Below, piece after piece: positions 40,450 through 48,056 of a stretch of DNA of 55,642 bases. Each line of letters starts with the position of its first letter. Within the stretch, counting starts at the first letter, position 1. Under the pieces are notes generated by a model, which did no database searches, was not told the DNA's origin, and was given only the letters and a program-made list of their open reading frames with translations. The position numbers and the translations under genes were made by a program. The DNA is from Hydrogenophilus sp. (GTDB lineage: Bacteria > Pseudomonadota > Gammaproteobacteria > Burkholderiales > Thiobacillaceae): positions 1 through 55,642 of the forward strand of contig DYFL01000012.1 of NCBI GenBank assembly GCA_020725195.1. Direction: 5' to 3'.

Positions 40450-41344
40450 GTCGCTCACCCGGCTCTTCCGCCTGCGCAAGATGCGGGGGGAGGCAAACCG
40501 GCATCAGGAAGACCTCCTCGCCAGCCTGTTCGCCATGGCCTGGATGGTGGAGGCGCGCGATCCTTACACCGGCGGCCATCTCTGGCGGGTGTCGCGCTTC
40601 TCCCACCTGCTCGCGTTCGAAGCGGGCCTGGATGAAACGGACGCGGCGCGCGTGGCCATCGGCGGCTTCCTGCACGATCTGGGCAAGATCGGCGTGCCCG
40701 ACGCCATCCTCAAGAAGCCAGACCGGCTTACCGGAGAGGAGTACGCCGTGATTCGGACCCATCCGGACGTGGGCTGGCGGCTGCTCTCCGGCCATCCGCT
40801 GGCCCGTCTGGCCGAGGCGGCCGTGCGCGCCCATCACGAGCGCCCGGACGGCATGGGCTACCCGCGCGGCCTGGTGGGGCACAAGGTGCCCATGGAGGCC
40901 CGCATCGTCGGCATCTGCGACGCCTTCGACGCCATGACCAGCACCCGCCCCTACCGGCGCGGCATGCCCATGGACCGGGCGCTGAGCATCATCGAGGACC
41001 ATCTGGGCCGCCAGTTCGACCGCGACCTCGGCCTGCGCTTCATCGGTCTCGGCACGGCCGGGGCACTGGATTACATCGTCGGCCACAGCGACGAGGGCAT
41101 ACCCCTGCACGAATGCGTGATGTGCGGTCCGACGCTGGTGCTGAAACGGGGACAGCGTCCCGGTGACCATATCTATTGCCGCCAATGCGGCGGCGAATAC
41201 GTCGCCGAACAGCGTAACGGCAAGCTCGCCACCGCGGCCACCGGCCGCAAAGGCACTCCGGAGGACCTGGAACCCGATGTCGATGCCGAGCTCATCGCCC
41301 GGGTAGTGTATGAATCAGCGCGCGCCCTGCCTCGCATTCCTTAG
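40433..41344 (+). CDS. HD-GYP domain protein (c-di-GMP phosphodiesterase-like) with C-terminal zinc ribbon
   Basis: A 303-aa protein. The HD-GYP domain is complete: HLWRVSRFSHLLA, HDLGKIGVPDAIL (H81-D82), THPDVGWRLL, HHERPDGMGYPRGL (HHE...GYP signature), and DAFDAMTSTRPYRRG. The C-terminal 80 residues carry CVMCG and CRQCG, a two-knuckle zinc ribbon, unusual after HD-GYP. It probably hydrolyses c-di-GMP. No receiver or PAS domain is attached. It lies downstream of the second sigma/anti-sigma pair. Confidence 0.9.
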   Translation: MSAAGKSLTRLFRLRKMRGEANRHQEDLLASLFAMAWMVEARDPYTGGHLWRVSRFSHLLAFEAGLDETDAARVAIGGFLHDLGKIGVPDAILKKPDRLTGEEYAVIRTHPDVGWRLLSGHPLARLAEAAVRAHHERPDGMGYPRGLVGHKVPMEARIVGICDAFDAMTSTRPYRRGMPMDRALSIIEDHLGRQFDRDLGLRFIGLGTAGALDYIVGHSDEGIPLHECVMCGPTLVLKRGQRPGDHIYCRQCGGEYVAEQRNGKLATAATGRKGTPEDLEPDVDAELIARVVYESARALPRIP

Positions 41345-41558
41345 AACGAAGAGGAGGTGAACCGGAGTCCGATATCAAGCAATAGGGTTACCAGAATCTA
41401 CTTGGGATACGATGGTGCCTCAGGAGTCGGTACCCCGGTACATGGGGACAAACTCGGGACACTGGGAGCAGAAAAACCGGGGTAGGAATGGGTAGAGTCC
41501 GGTATACCCGGATACACCGAAAATGGCTTTAGTGCCTTGTTTTATTTGGAGAAGAAGT
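41345..41558. other. Intergenic region without recognised gene
   Basis: It contains short GGTACCCCGGTACATGG and CCGGTATACCCGG near-palindromes around 41430-41515, and two GGGACA motifs. No coding or RNA feature is supported. It may hold the terminator of the HD-GYP gene. Confidence 0.3.
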
Positions 41559-41635
41559 TGGTCGGGGTGAGAGGATTCGAACCTCCGGCCTCTACGTCCC
41601 GAACGTAGCGCTCTACCAGGCTAAGCTACACCCCG
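41559..41635 (-). tRNA. tRNA-Pro (anticodon CGG)
   Basis: A 77-nt cloverleaf on the minus strand: acceptor CGGGGTG/CACCCCG, D-arm AGCTTAGCCTGGTAGAGC, anticodon loop TTCGGGA, variable region, T-arm GGAGGTTCGAATCCTCT, encoded CCA. The 3' half is repeated at 15807-15844. Confidence 0.96.
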
Positions 41636-41642
41636 ACTGGGT

Positions 41643-42611
41643 TTAGTGATCGCGGTGAACCGCGAAGGCGGCCAATTCTATCAGAGCCTTTTTGTATTCG
41701 CCATCGGCAAGCACGGCGATGGCGGCCTTGGCGCGTTCGGTCTCGGCCTCGGCCTGGCGCCGGGTGTGATCCAGGGCGCCGGTGGCGTGGACGATCTCCA
41801 GGATGGCCTGGAAATGGTCGGCGTTGCCGTTCTCGATGGCGGTGCGGATGAGCTGGGCCTGCTCCGCCGTGCCGTGCGCCATGGCGTAGAGCAGGGGCAG
41901 GGTGGGCTTGCCCTCGGCGAGGTCGTCGCCGACGTTCTTGCCGGTGTGGCTGCTGTCGCCGGAGTAGTCGAGGACGTCGTCGATGAGCTGGAAGGCGGTG
42001 CCCAGGCGCATGCCGTACTCGGCCAGGGCCGCCTCGACTTCCGGGGTCGCCCCCGAGATCACGGCGCCGAGCTGGGCCGCCGCCTCGAAGAGCTTGGCGG
42101 TCTTGTAGCGGATGACCTGCAGGTAGGCCTCCACCGAGATGTCCGGGTCGTTGCAGTTCATGAGCTGCAGGACCTCGCCCTCGGCGATGACGTTGGTCGC
42201 GTCGGAGAGGATCTCCATGACCCGCATGTCCTGCACCGAGACCATCATCTGGAAGGCGCGGGAATAGAGGAAGTCGCCGACCAGGACGCTGGCGGCGTTG
42301 CCGAACAGGGCGTTGGCGGTGTCCCGCCCGCGGCGCAGCTCAGAGGCGTCGACCACGTCGTCGTGCAGCAGGGTGGCGGTGTGGATGAACTCGACCACGG
42401 CGGCGAGCTCGTGGTGGTGGCGGCCCTCGTAGCCCAGGGCCCGCGCCGCGAGCACCACCAGGGCGGGGCGCAGCCGCTTGCCGCCGCTGTTGACGATGTA
42501 TTCTGCGACCTGGCGCACCAGGGCGACCTCGGAGTGCAGGCGGGCGCGGATCACGGCGTCCACCTCGGCCATGTCGCTGGCCAGCAGGGCATTGAGTCGG
42601 GAGGCAGGCAC
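41643..42611 (-). CDS. ispB: Octaprenyl (polyprenyl) diphosphate synthase
   Basis: A 322-aa trans-prenyltransferase making the ubiquinone side chain. It has GGKRLRPALVVLAARALG, the first Asp-rich motif LLHDDVVDASELRRG (D84-D88 pattern DDxxD), and the second motif QLIDDVLDYSGDSSHTGKNVGDDLAEGKPTLP. The small residues before the first motif favour a long (C40-type) product. It lies eight bases upstream of the tRNA-Pro, as often in Betaproteobacteria. Confidence 0.95.
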   Translation of the reverse strand: MPASRLNALLASDMAEVDAVIRARLHSEVALVRQVAEYIVNSGGKRLRPALVVLAARALGYEGRHHHELAAVVEFIHTATLLHDDVVDASELRRGRDTANALFGNAASVLVGDFLYSRAFQMMVSVQDMRVMEILSDATNVIAEGEVLQLMNCNDPDISVEAYLQVIRYKTAKLFEAAAQLGAVISGATPEVEAALAEYGMRLGTAFQLIDDVLDYSGDSSHTGKNVGDDLAEGKPTLPLLYAMAHGTAEQAQLIRTAIENGNADHFQAILEIVHATGALDHTRRQAEAETERAKAAIAVLADGEYKKALIELAAFAVHRDH

Positions 42612-42758
42612 GGGGTCTCGGCCCAGGTGTCAGGCCATGGCGGGCATGGCGTAAGGGTTTGCGGCGGTCATGGCACGATGCATGCGGGCTGGTCTATCGC
42701 TGTTGCGAGGCGGGGCCGGTCGGCAACCGAGGGTCGCGGCAGACGGGATTTCTGCTGT

Positions 42759-42834
<76 letters not shown>

Positions 42835-42845
42835 GACGCGGCGGA

Positions 42846-43307
42846 TTATAGCAGAGCCGCCCTGTTTTCCAGCGGCTGGCCGCTGCCGGGGCGGATGCGG
42901 ATGATGATGTCGACGCTGTCGGCCACCATGCCGGCAGGCAGTCGGGGCAGCCCCGAGAGCTGCATCGCCCCCTCTTCGACGTCGATGAGCTCGCCGCTCT
43001 CGACGTTGTAGAAGTGGTGGTGCGGGCTGGTGTTGGGGTCGTAGAAGACCTTGCTCGGGTCGACGATCACCTCGCGGATGAGGTGCTTTTCCAGGAACAG
43101 CCTGAGCGTGTTGTAGACCGTGGCCTTGGAGGTCTCGCTGTGGCGCATGTTGACGAAGGCCATGATCTGGTCCGCGGACAGGTGCTCGCAGCGGGAGAAG
43201 AGGGCGTGGGCGATCTCGATGCGCTGGTGGGTCGGCGTGATGCCGTGCCCGCGCAGCAGCTCGGCCATGTCTTCGCGGCTCGGGATGGGGTTGGGGTGTC
43301 TGGGCAT
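42846..43307 (-). CDS. Fur-family metalloregulator (Irr/PerR-like)
   Basis: A 153-aa Fur-type repressor. It has a winged HTH (ITPTHQRIEIAHALFSRCEHLSADQIMAFVN, SKATVYNTLRLFLEKHLIREV), then the metal site segment SPHHHFYNVESGELIDV. The C-terminal CxxC zinc pairs of classical Fur are missing, and the HHH motif is close to that of Irr- and PerR-type proteins. It may sense peroxide, haem or iron. It is transcribed toward the tRNA-Thr. Confidence 0.88.
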   Translation of the reverse strand: MPRHPNPIPSREDMAELLRGHGITPTHQRIEIAHALFSRCEHLSADQIMAFVNMRHSETSKATVYNTLRLFLEKHLIREVIVDPSKVFYDPNTSPHHHFYNVESGELIDVEEGAMQLSGLPRLPAGMVADSVDIIIRIRPGSGQPLENRAALL

Positions 43308-43378
43308 TTCTCAAGCAGGTCAAAGGGTTAGGTTGATTCTAGGCGGAAATCTATACATTGTCTAATTTCTGTCACGCC

Positions 43379-44461
43379 TCATCGTCCGGCGGTGACGGGC
43401 CAGGCATAGGGCGCGGCGTCGATCGCCTGCGCCCGGCCGGCGAGCAGGTTGGCGAGGATCTCGGCGCTGGCCGGGGCCATGGTGACGCCGTAGCGGAAGT
43501 GGCCGCCGTTGACGTAGAGGTTGTCGAGCTCGGGATGGCGCGCGATGGTGGGGACGTTGCCGGGCGAGCCCGGGCGCAGCCCGGACCACTGTCTGACGAG
43601 GTCCCGCTCGCCCAGCGCGGGCAGCACCTGGCGCGCGAAGGCGAGGAGGGCCGCCCTGGCTTCGGCCGTCACCCCCTTGTCGTAGCCCACCCGCTCCAGG
43701 GTGCTGCCGGCCAGGATGTGTCCGTCCGAGCGGGGCACGAGGTAGTGGCCCTCCCGGTAGACGATGCAGGGCAGCCGCCCGGGGGCGGCCTTGAAGAGCA
43801 GGATCTGGCCGCGCACCGGGAAGATCTCGACCGCCTGCGCGTGGCGGCCGAGCAGGGCATTGGTCCAGGCGCCGGCGGCGAGGACGTAGGCGCCGGCCTG
43901 CAGGAGGCCCTGCCCGGTCTCTACCCCGACCACCTTGCCCGCGTCGAGGCTGAGGGCCAGGACCGGGACGTCGCTCAGGATGGTGACCCCCAGGTGCCGG
44001 CAGGCCAGGTGCAGGGCCTGGGCGAGGCGCGGGTTGCGCACCTGCGCCACCCCCGGCAGCCACAGCGGGTGCGGGTCGCGGCCGGCCAGGGGCCTAAGTT
44101 CGGGCGGCGGCGGCGGGTGGGGCCAGGCGTGCGCCGCGCACCAGTCCCGGGCCGGCGCCGGGTCCGACAGTCCCAGCACGAGCAGGCCGCTCTCGCGGTA
44201 TTCCGGGTCCACGCCCGAGCGCGCCCGGATCTCATCGATCCAGGCAGGCCAAAGCTGGCGGCCGCGTTCCGTGAGCCGGGTGACCACCGGGCCGTAGTCC
44301 CAGGGCAGCAGCGGCGAGAGGATGCCGGCGCCCGCCCAGGTCGACTCCCCGCCGACGGCGCCGCGGTCGACGACGGTGACGCGGTGGCCGTCCTGGGCCA
44401 GGGCCAATGCGCTGGTGAGGCCGATGGTGCCGGCGCCGATGATGAGGATGTCCGAGTTCAA
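43379..44461 (-). CDS. thiO: Glycine oxidase (thiamine thiazole synthesis)
   Basis: A 360-aa FAD-dependent amine oxidase of the DadA/ThiO family. It has the dinucleotide motif DILIIGAGTIGLTSALALA (residues 4-22), VVDRGAVGGESTWAGAGILSPLLPW (ThiO signature), and WSGLRPGSPGNVPTIARH with a C-terminal GGHFRYGVTMAPASAEILANLL. It oxidises glycine to the imine needed for the thiazole ring. It lies 13 bp downstream of algR on the same strand. No thiamine riboswitch is seen nearby. Confidence 0.93.
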   Translation of the reverse strand: MNSDILIIGAGTIGLTSALALAQDGHRVTVVDRGAVGGESTWAGAGILSPLLPWDYGPVVTRLTERGRQLWPAWIDEIRARSGVDPEYRESGLLVLGLSDPAPARDWCAAHAWPHPPPPPELRPLAGRDPHPLWLPGVAQVRNPRLAQALHLACRHLGVTILSDVPVLALSLDAGKVVGVETGQGLLQAGAYVLAAGAWTNALLGRHAQAVEIFPVRGQILLFKAAPGRLPCIVYREGHYLVPRSDGHILAGSTLERVGYDKGVTAEARAALLAFARQVLPALGERDLVRQWSGLRPGSPGNVPTIARHPELDNLYVNGGHFRYGVTMAPASAEILANLLAGRAQAIDAAPYAWPVTAGR

Positions 44462-44474
44462 CTGGTGGCGACCG

Positions 44475-45224
44475 TTAACTGTGCCGGAAGGCCTTGATCA
44501 CGTGCGCCTGCCGGCGCGAGACCGGAAGGCGCTCCGGCCAGTCTTTGAGCACGGCCTCCCAGCGGGGCTCCTCGACGTCGCGCGCGAGCTCGAAGCCGAG
44601 GAGGTGGCGGCGGCTGACCAGGCAGCTGCGGTGGATGCGCAGGAAGTCCTGGCCGAACTCCTGCTCCAGGGCGCTCAGCGATTCGGCCAGCACGAACTCC
44701 CGCTCGCGCGTGCGCAGGGTGACGTACTTCAACTCGGCGCGCAGGTAGAGCACCTCCTCCAGGGGCACCAGCCAGACCCGGCCGCGGTCGCTGACGGTGA
44801 AATGCCGGCGGGCGGACAGGGGCGCCAGGGTCGCGTCGTCCTTGGGCGTGAGGCGGCGCGCGCGGCCGAGGGCGTCGACCAGGCGCGCGAGGCGCACCGG
44901 CTTGAGCAGGTAGTCCAGGGCGCCCACCTCGAAGGCGTCGATGGCGTGCTGGTCGTAGGCGGTGACGAAGATGACCGCGGGGGGGCTGGGCAGGCGCGAC
45001 AGGTGCCGGGCGAGCGCCAGGCCGTCCATGCCGGGCATGCGGATGTCGACCAGCACCACGTCCGTGCCGACGGGGTCGATCTTCTCCAGGGCCTCGATGC
45101 CGCTCTCCGCCTCGCCCGCCAGGGCGTTGGGCAGCGTGGCCCGGCAGTCCTCGAGCAGGGCCCGCAGCCGGGCCCGGGCCGGCGCCTCGTCGTCGACCAC
45201 GAAGACCTTAAGCGGCGCGTTCAT
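44475..45224 (-). CDS. algR: LytTR response regulator (AlgR-like)
   Basis: A 249-aa protein: receiver domain (residues 4-120, phospho-acceptor D60 in VLVDIRMPGMDG, PVRLARL switch Lys region) and a C-terminal LytTR DNA-binding domain (residues about 145-245; RHFTVSDRGRVWLVPLEEVLYL, FLRIHRSCLVSRRHL). The adjacent sensor kinase gene overlaps by 17 bp. The pair matches AlgZ/AlgR (FimS/AlgR), which controls minor pilin genes in Pseudomonas. A matching binding box lies upstream of the pilin operon at 46274-46282. Confidence 0.9.
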   Translation of the reverse strand: MNAPLKVFVVDDEAPARARLRALLEDCRATLPNALAGEAESGIEALEKIDPVGTDVVLVDIRMPGMDGLALARHLSRLPSPPAVIFVTAYDQHAIDAFEVGALDYLLKPVRLARLVDALGRARRLTPKDDATLAPLSARRHFTVSDRGRVWLVPLEEVLYLRAELKYVTLRTREREFVLAESLSALEQEFGQDFLRIHRSCLVSRRHLLGFELARDVEEPRWEAVLKDWPERLPVSRRQAHVIKAFRHS

Positions 45225-46233
45225 GCTTGTAGGGCAGGCGGATGCGGACCGTGAACTCGCCTTCGTCGAGGCGCGTGGTCATCTCCGCCTCGGCGTCGAA
45301 GTGCAGCGCCAGGCGCTCGCGGATGTTGCCCAGGGCGAGGCGGTTGCCGGCGCGGGCCGACTCGGCGGCGGGGCAGGGGTTGCGCACCGTGAGTACCAGA
45401 TAGCCGTCCTCCAGGGCGGCGCCGACGGCGATGTCGGCCCCCGACTCGGCCGGCTCGACCCCGTGGTAGACCGCGTTCTCCAGCAGGGGCTGCAGGATGA
45501 GGGGCGGGAGCAGGGCGTCGGGCGGGGCCGCATCGCACTGCCACTGCACCCGCAGGCGCGGCCCCAGGCGGATCGCCTCGATCTCGGCATAGGCCCGGGC
45601 GAGCTCGATCTCCTGCGTGAGCGGCACCAGCGCGCGCGGCTCCGCCATGAGGGCGCGAAACAGCTCCGCGAGGTTTTCCAGCATGGCCTCGGCCCGCCTG
45701 GGGTCGTCGCGGATCAGGCCGAGGACGCTGTTCAGGCTGTTGAACAGGAAATGCGGCCGGATGCGCGCCTGCAGGGCCATGAGGCGGGACTCGGCCAGGG
45801 CGGGGGTGAGGACGCGGTGGCGCCAGTTGAAGTAGAAGAGGATGGCGGCGGCGACCATGGCGCCGAGCAGGGCGGTGCGCACCACGCTGTCGGCCAGGCT
45901 GTCCGGCAGCAGGGCCCGGATGGCCAGGTGCCAGAGAGCGGCCAGCAAGGCGGCGATGGCGACGGTGGCGGCCACACCCTGCCGGTAAGGCAGTCGCGAC
46001 AGGGCGGGCGAGGCGCCGAAGAGCGCGAGGAGGACGGTCAGCAGCGCCGGCTCGTACAGCACCCCCTGGCCGGCGAAACGGCCGAAGGCATCGGCCATGT
46101 CGGCAGAGACGCTGTAGACCGCGACGAGGCGCATGGCCTCGGCAAGCAGCACGGCACGCAGCATGACGCCCAGGTTGCGGAAGTCCGGCAGCGTCACGGT
46201 GGGGCTGGTCGCCATGGTGGAGTCGGATTTCAT
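45208..46233 (-). CDS. algZ: LytS-type sensor histidine kinase (AlgZ/FimS-like)
   Basis: A 341-aa membrane kinase. The N-terminal half has four to five hydrophobic helices (about 20-145). The His_kinase segment is LQARIRPHFLFNSLNSVLGLIRDDP, where the H of RPHFLFN is the phospho-acceptor, and the C-terminal ATPase has LILQPLLENAVYHGVEP and ALGNIRERLALHF. It lacks the usual ATPase glycine boxes, as is normal for this family. The ATG at 46233 has AGGA upstream; no better start fits. It is divergent from the pilin operon. Confidence 0.88.
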   Translation of the reverse strand: MKSDSTMATSPTVTLPDFRNLGVMLRAVLLAEAMRLVAVYSVSADMADAFGRFAGQGVLYEPALLTVLLALFGASPALSRLPYRQGVAATVAIAALLAALWHLAIRALLPDSLADSVVRTALLGAMVAAAILFYFNWRHRVLTPALAESRLMALQARIRPHFLFNSLNSVLGLIRDDPRRAEAMLENLAELFRALMAEPRALVPLTQEIELARAYAEIEAIRLGPRLRVQWQCDAAPPDALLPPLILQPLLENAVYHGVEPAESGADIAVGAALEDGYLVLTVRNPCPAAESARAGNRLALGNIRERLALHFDAEAEMTTRLDEGEFTVRIRLPYKHERAA

Positions 46234-46273
46234 ATGTCCTGTGCCCATATTACCGCTTGTACCGCGCACTGTG

Positions 46274-46282
46274 ACGTTCGTC
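46274..46282 (+). promoter_or_regulatory. Candidate AlgR binding box
   Basis: ACGTTCGTC matches the Pseudomonas AlgR consensus [A/C]CGTT[C/T]GTC exactly. It lies in the 112-bp divergent gap between algZ and the pilin operon, about 65 bp before the first pilin ATG. Activation of the pilins by AlgR is inferred. Confidence 0.5.
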
Positions 46283-46345
46283 GGAAAATGCTGGCCGGCC
46301 CCCAGGGCCCGGGCCATGCTGCAGGCTAGGCAAGGAGGGATGATG

Positions 46346-46735
46346 ATGCTCAAGGGACATGCCGGGCAGAGAGGCTTCACGCTGATCGAGCTGCTGATCG
46401 TCGTCGTGGTCGTGGGCATACTGGCGGCCATCGCGATGCCGGCCTTTCAAAACTACGTCAGGGAGTCCCGTCGTGCAGAGGCGCAGGCTACCCTGTTGGA
46501 CATCCAGCAGAGGCAGGAAAGGTGGCGGGTCAACAACCCGACCTACGGCACGCTGGCCGCGATCGGCGGGACGGCATCCAGCACCTATTACACCTTCACC
46601 GTTTCGGGCAACACGGCCACCGCCTACACGATCACCGCCACCGCGACGGGCGCGCAGACCGGCGATACGGGCTGTACATCGATGACCCTCAACCAGGACG
46701 GCGCGAGGTCGCCCCTTGCGTGCTGGAAGAGCTGA
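46346..46735 (+). CDS. pilE: PilE-like minor pilin
   Basis: A 129-aa type IV prepilin: a short leader ending QRG, then the N-methylated FTLIELLIVVVVVGILAAIA helix (cleavage G|F, E at +5), then a small globular domain with one Cys pair (C and C in TGCTSM...LACWKS), closing like PilE. Start ATG 46346 is chosen among three consecutive ATGs because it sits seven bases from AAGGAGG. First gene of the minor pilin operon. Confidence 0.9.
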   Translation: MLKGHAGQRGFTLIELLIVVVVVGILAAIAMPAFQNYVRESRRAEAQATLLDIQQRQERWRVNNPTYGTLAAIGGTASSTYYTFTVSGNTATAYTITATATGAQTGDTGCTSMTLNQDGARSPLACWKS

Positions 46736-46772
46736 GGTGCCGGGCATGCGGCCGCGCCAACCGGGGAATGCC

Positions 46773-47327
46773 ATGAGGCGCAGCGAGCGTGGCGTGACGC
46801 TGGTCGAGACGATGATCGTGGTGGTGGTCCTCGCGATATTGGCGGCGATCGCCCTGCCCTCCTTCCAGCGCATGATAGAGCGGTCGCGCCTGGTGGCGGC
46901 CGCCGAGGCGGTCTATGCCCACCTCCAGTTCGCCCGCTCGGAGAGCATCAAGCTGGCGCGCGCCGAGAACCTGCGCCTCAGCATCAGGGCCGGGACGCCC
47001 TGGTGTCTGGGCATCAGCAATTCCACGGCCAACTGCAACTGCACCACGGCGGGGGCCTGCCGCTACGGGCCCGACACCGACGGCGACGGGGTGGCCGACA
47101 TGGAAAGAAACCTGCGCGGCGGCGACTTCACCAATGTCGGCATGGCCACGACCGCATCCGAGGTGCAGATCAACAGCGCGCGCGGCTCCTTCAACGGAAC
47201 GGCCGGCACCATCACGCTCACCTCGCCCTCGGGGCTGGAACTGCGGGTCGTGTTCAGCCGCATGGGGCGGACCAGGATATGTTCGCCGAGCGGGGCATCC
47301 AACGTCAGTGGTTATCCGACATGCTGA
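46773..47327 (+). CDS. fimT: FimT/FimU-type minor pilin
   Basis: A 184-aa prepilin with leader MRRSERG and VTLVETMIVVVVLAILAAIALP. It is followed by the GspH/FimT domain pattern (EAVYAHLQFARSESIKLARAENLRLSI) and a C-terminal RTRICSPSG. The ATG at 46773 gives a seven-residue leader with GGGGA upstream; an in-frame ATG at 46746 is possible. It overlaps pilW by 7 bp. Confidence 0.88.
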   Translation: MRRSERGVTLVETMIVVVVLAILAAIALPSFQRMIERSRLVAAAEAVYAHLQFARSESIKLARAENLRLSIRAGTPWCLGISNSTANCNCTTAGACRYGPDTDGDGVADMERNLRGGDFTNVGMATTASEVQINSARGSFNGTAGTITLTSPSGLELRVVFSRMGRTRICSPSGASNVSGYPTC

Positions 47328-48040
47328 ATACCGTCAGACACAAGCAGCGCGGCATCTCGCTGGTCGAGTTGATGGTGGGCATGGCCATCGGCCTGCTCAT
47401 CACGGCGGCCGCGGCTTCCGCCTATATCGCGAGCAGCCGCGGAGGCGCCGACACGCTGCGCTCGGCCAAGCTCAACATGGAGCTGCGCGGCGCGATGGAC
47501 GTCATGGTGGCGGAGATACGGCGCGCGGGCCATGCGCCGCTGAATGCAGGCGTGCCCAATCCGTTCAACGCGGCGGGCAGGAACCTGACAATCTCCGGCC
47601 CGGATTGCATCCTGTTCTCCTACGACGCCAACGGCTCGGGATCCGTCGACAGCGCGGACTACTTCGGCTTCAAGAGGAACGGAAACGCCCTTGCCATGCG
47701 CCAGGGGGGTACCAGCCCGAGTACCTCCGCAGGCTGTTCGGTCGCGACGGATTCCTGGGAAAACCTGACGGACCCGAACAATGTCGTCATCGACTCCCTG
47801 GTCTTCACGGTCAGTTATCAATGCCAGAACGCGCGCACCAATGCTTCGGCCAGCCAGCCCTGCGCCGCGGGCAATTCCCTCTACGATGCCGCGGTCGCGG
47901 CGGGCATCCCGTCCGACCTGATCGAGGTCCGCAGCGTGCTCATCGACCTTGCCGGCCGCCATGCGAACGATGCCGCGATGCGGATGCAGCTGAGCCAGAC
48001 GGTGAGGGTGCGCAATGACCGTGTTCAGACCGTACCCTGA
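47321..48040 (+). CDS. pilW: PilW-type minor pilin
   Basis: A 239-aa prepilin: leader HKQRG, ISLVELMVGMAIGLLITAAAASAY, a helix with LRSAKLNMELRGAMDVMVAEIRRAGH, and a PilW-type globular domain with several Cys residues (DCILFSYDANG, QCQNA). It overlaps both neighbours in the operon. It assembles into the pilus tip complex in type IV pili. Confidence 0.88.
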   Translation: MLNTVRHKQRGISLVELMVGMAIGLLITAAAASAYIASSRGGADTLRSAKLNMELRGAMDVMVAEIRRAGHAPLNAGVPNPFNAAGRNLTISGPDCILFSYDANGSGSVDSADYFGFKRNGNALAMRQGGTSPSTSAGCSVATDSWENLTDPNNVVIDSLVFTVSYQCQNARTNASASQPCAAGNSLYDAAVAAGIPSDLIEVRSVLIDLAGRHANDAAMRMQLSQTVRVRNDRVQTVP

Positions 48041-48056
48041 TCGGGAGGAGGGCCCC

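Noticed and set aside
15807-41635. An integrase or recombinase gene inside the putative island
   Set aside because: None of the supported genes in this block shows tyrosine or serine recombinase motifs, so the island idea rests on the tRNA repeat only.
43308-43378. A thiamine (TPP) riboswitch before thiO
   Set aside because: thiO starts at 44461 on the minus strand and is only 13 bp from algR. No CUGAGA-type TPP element is present there.
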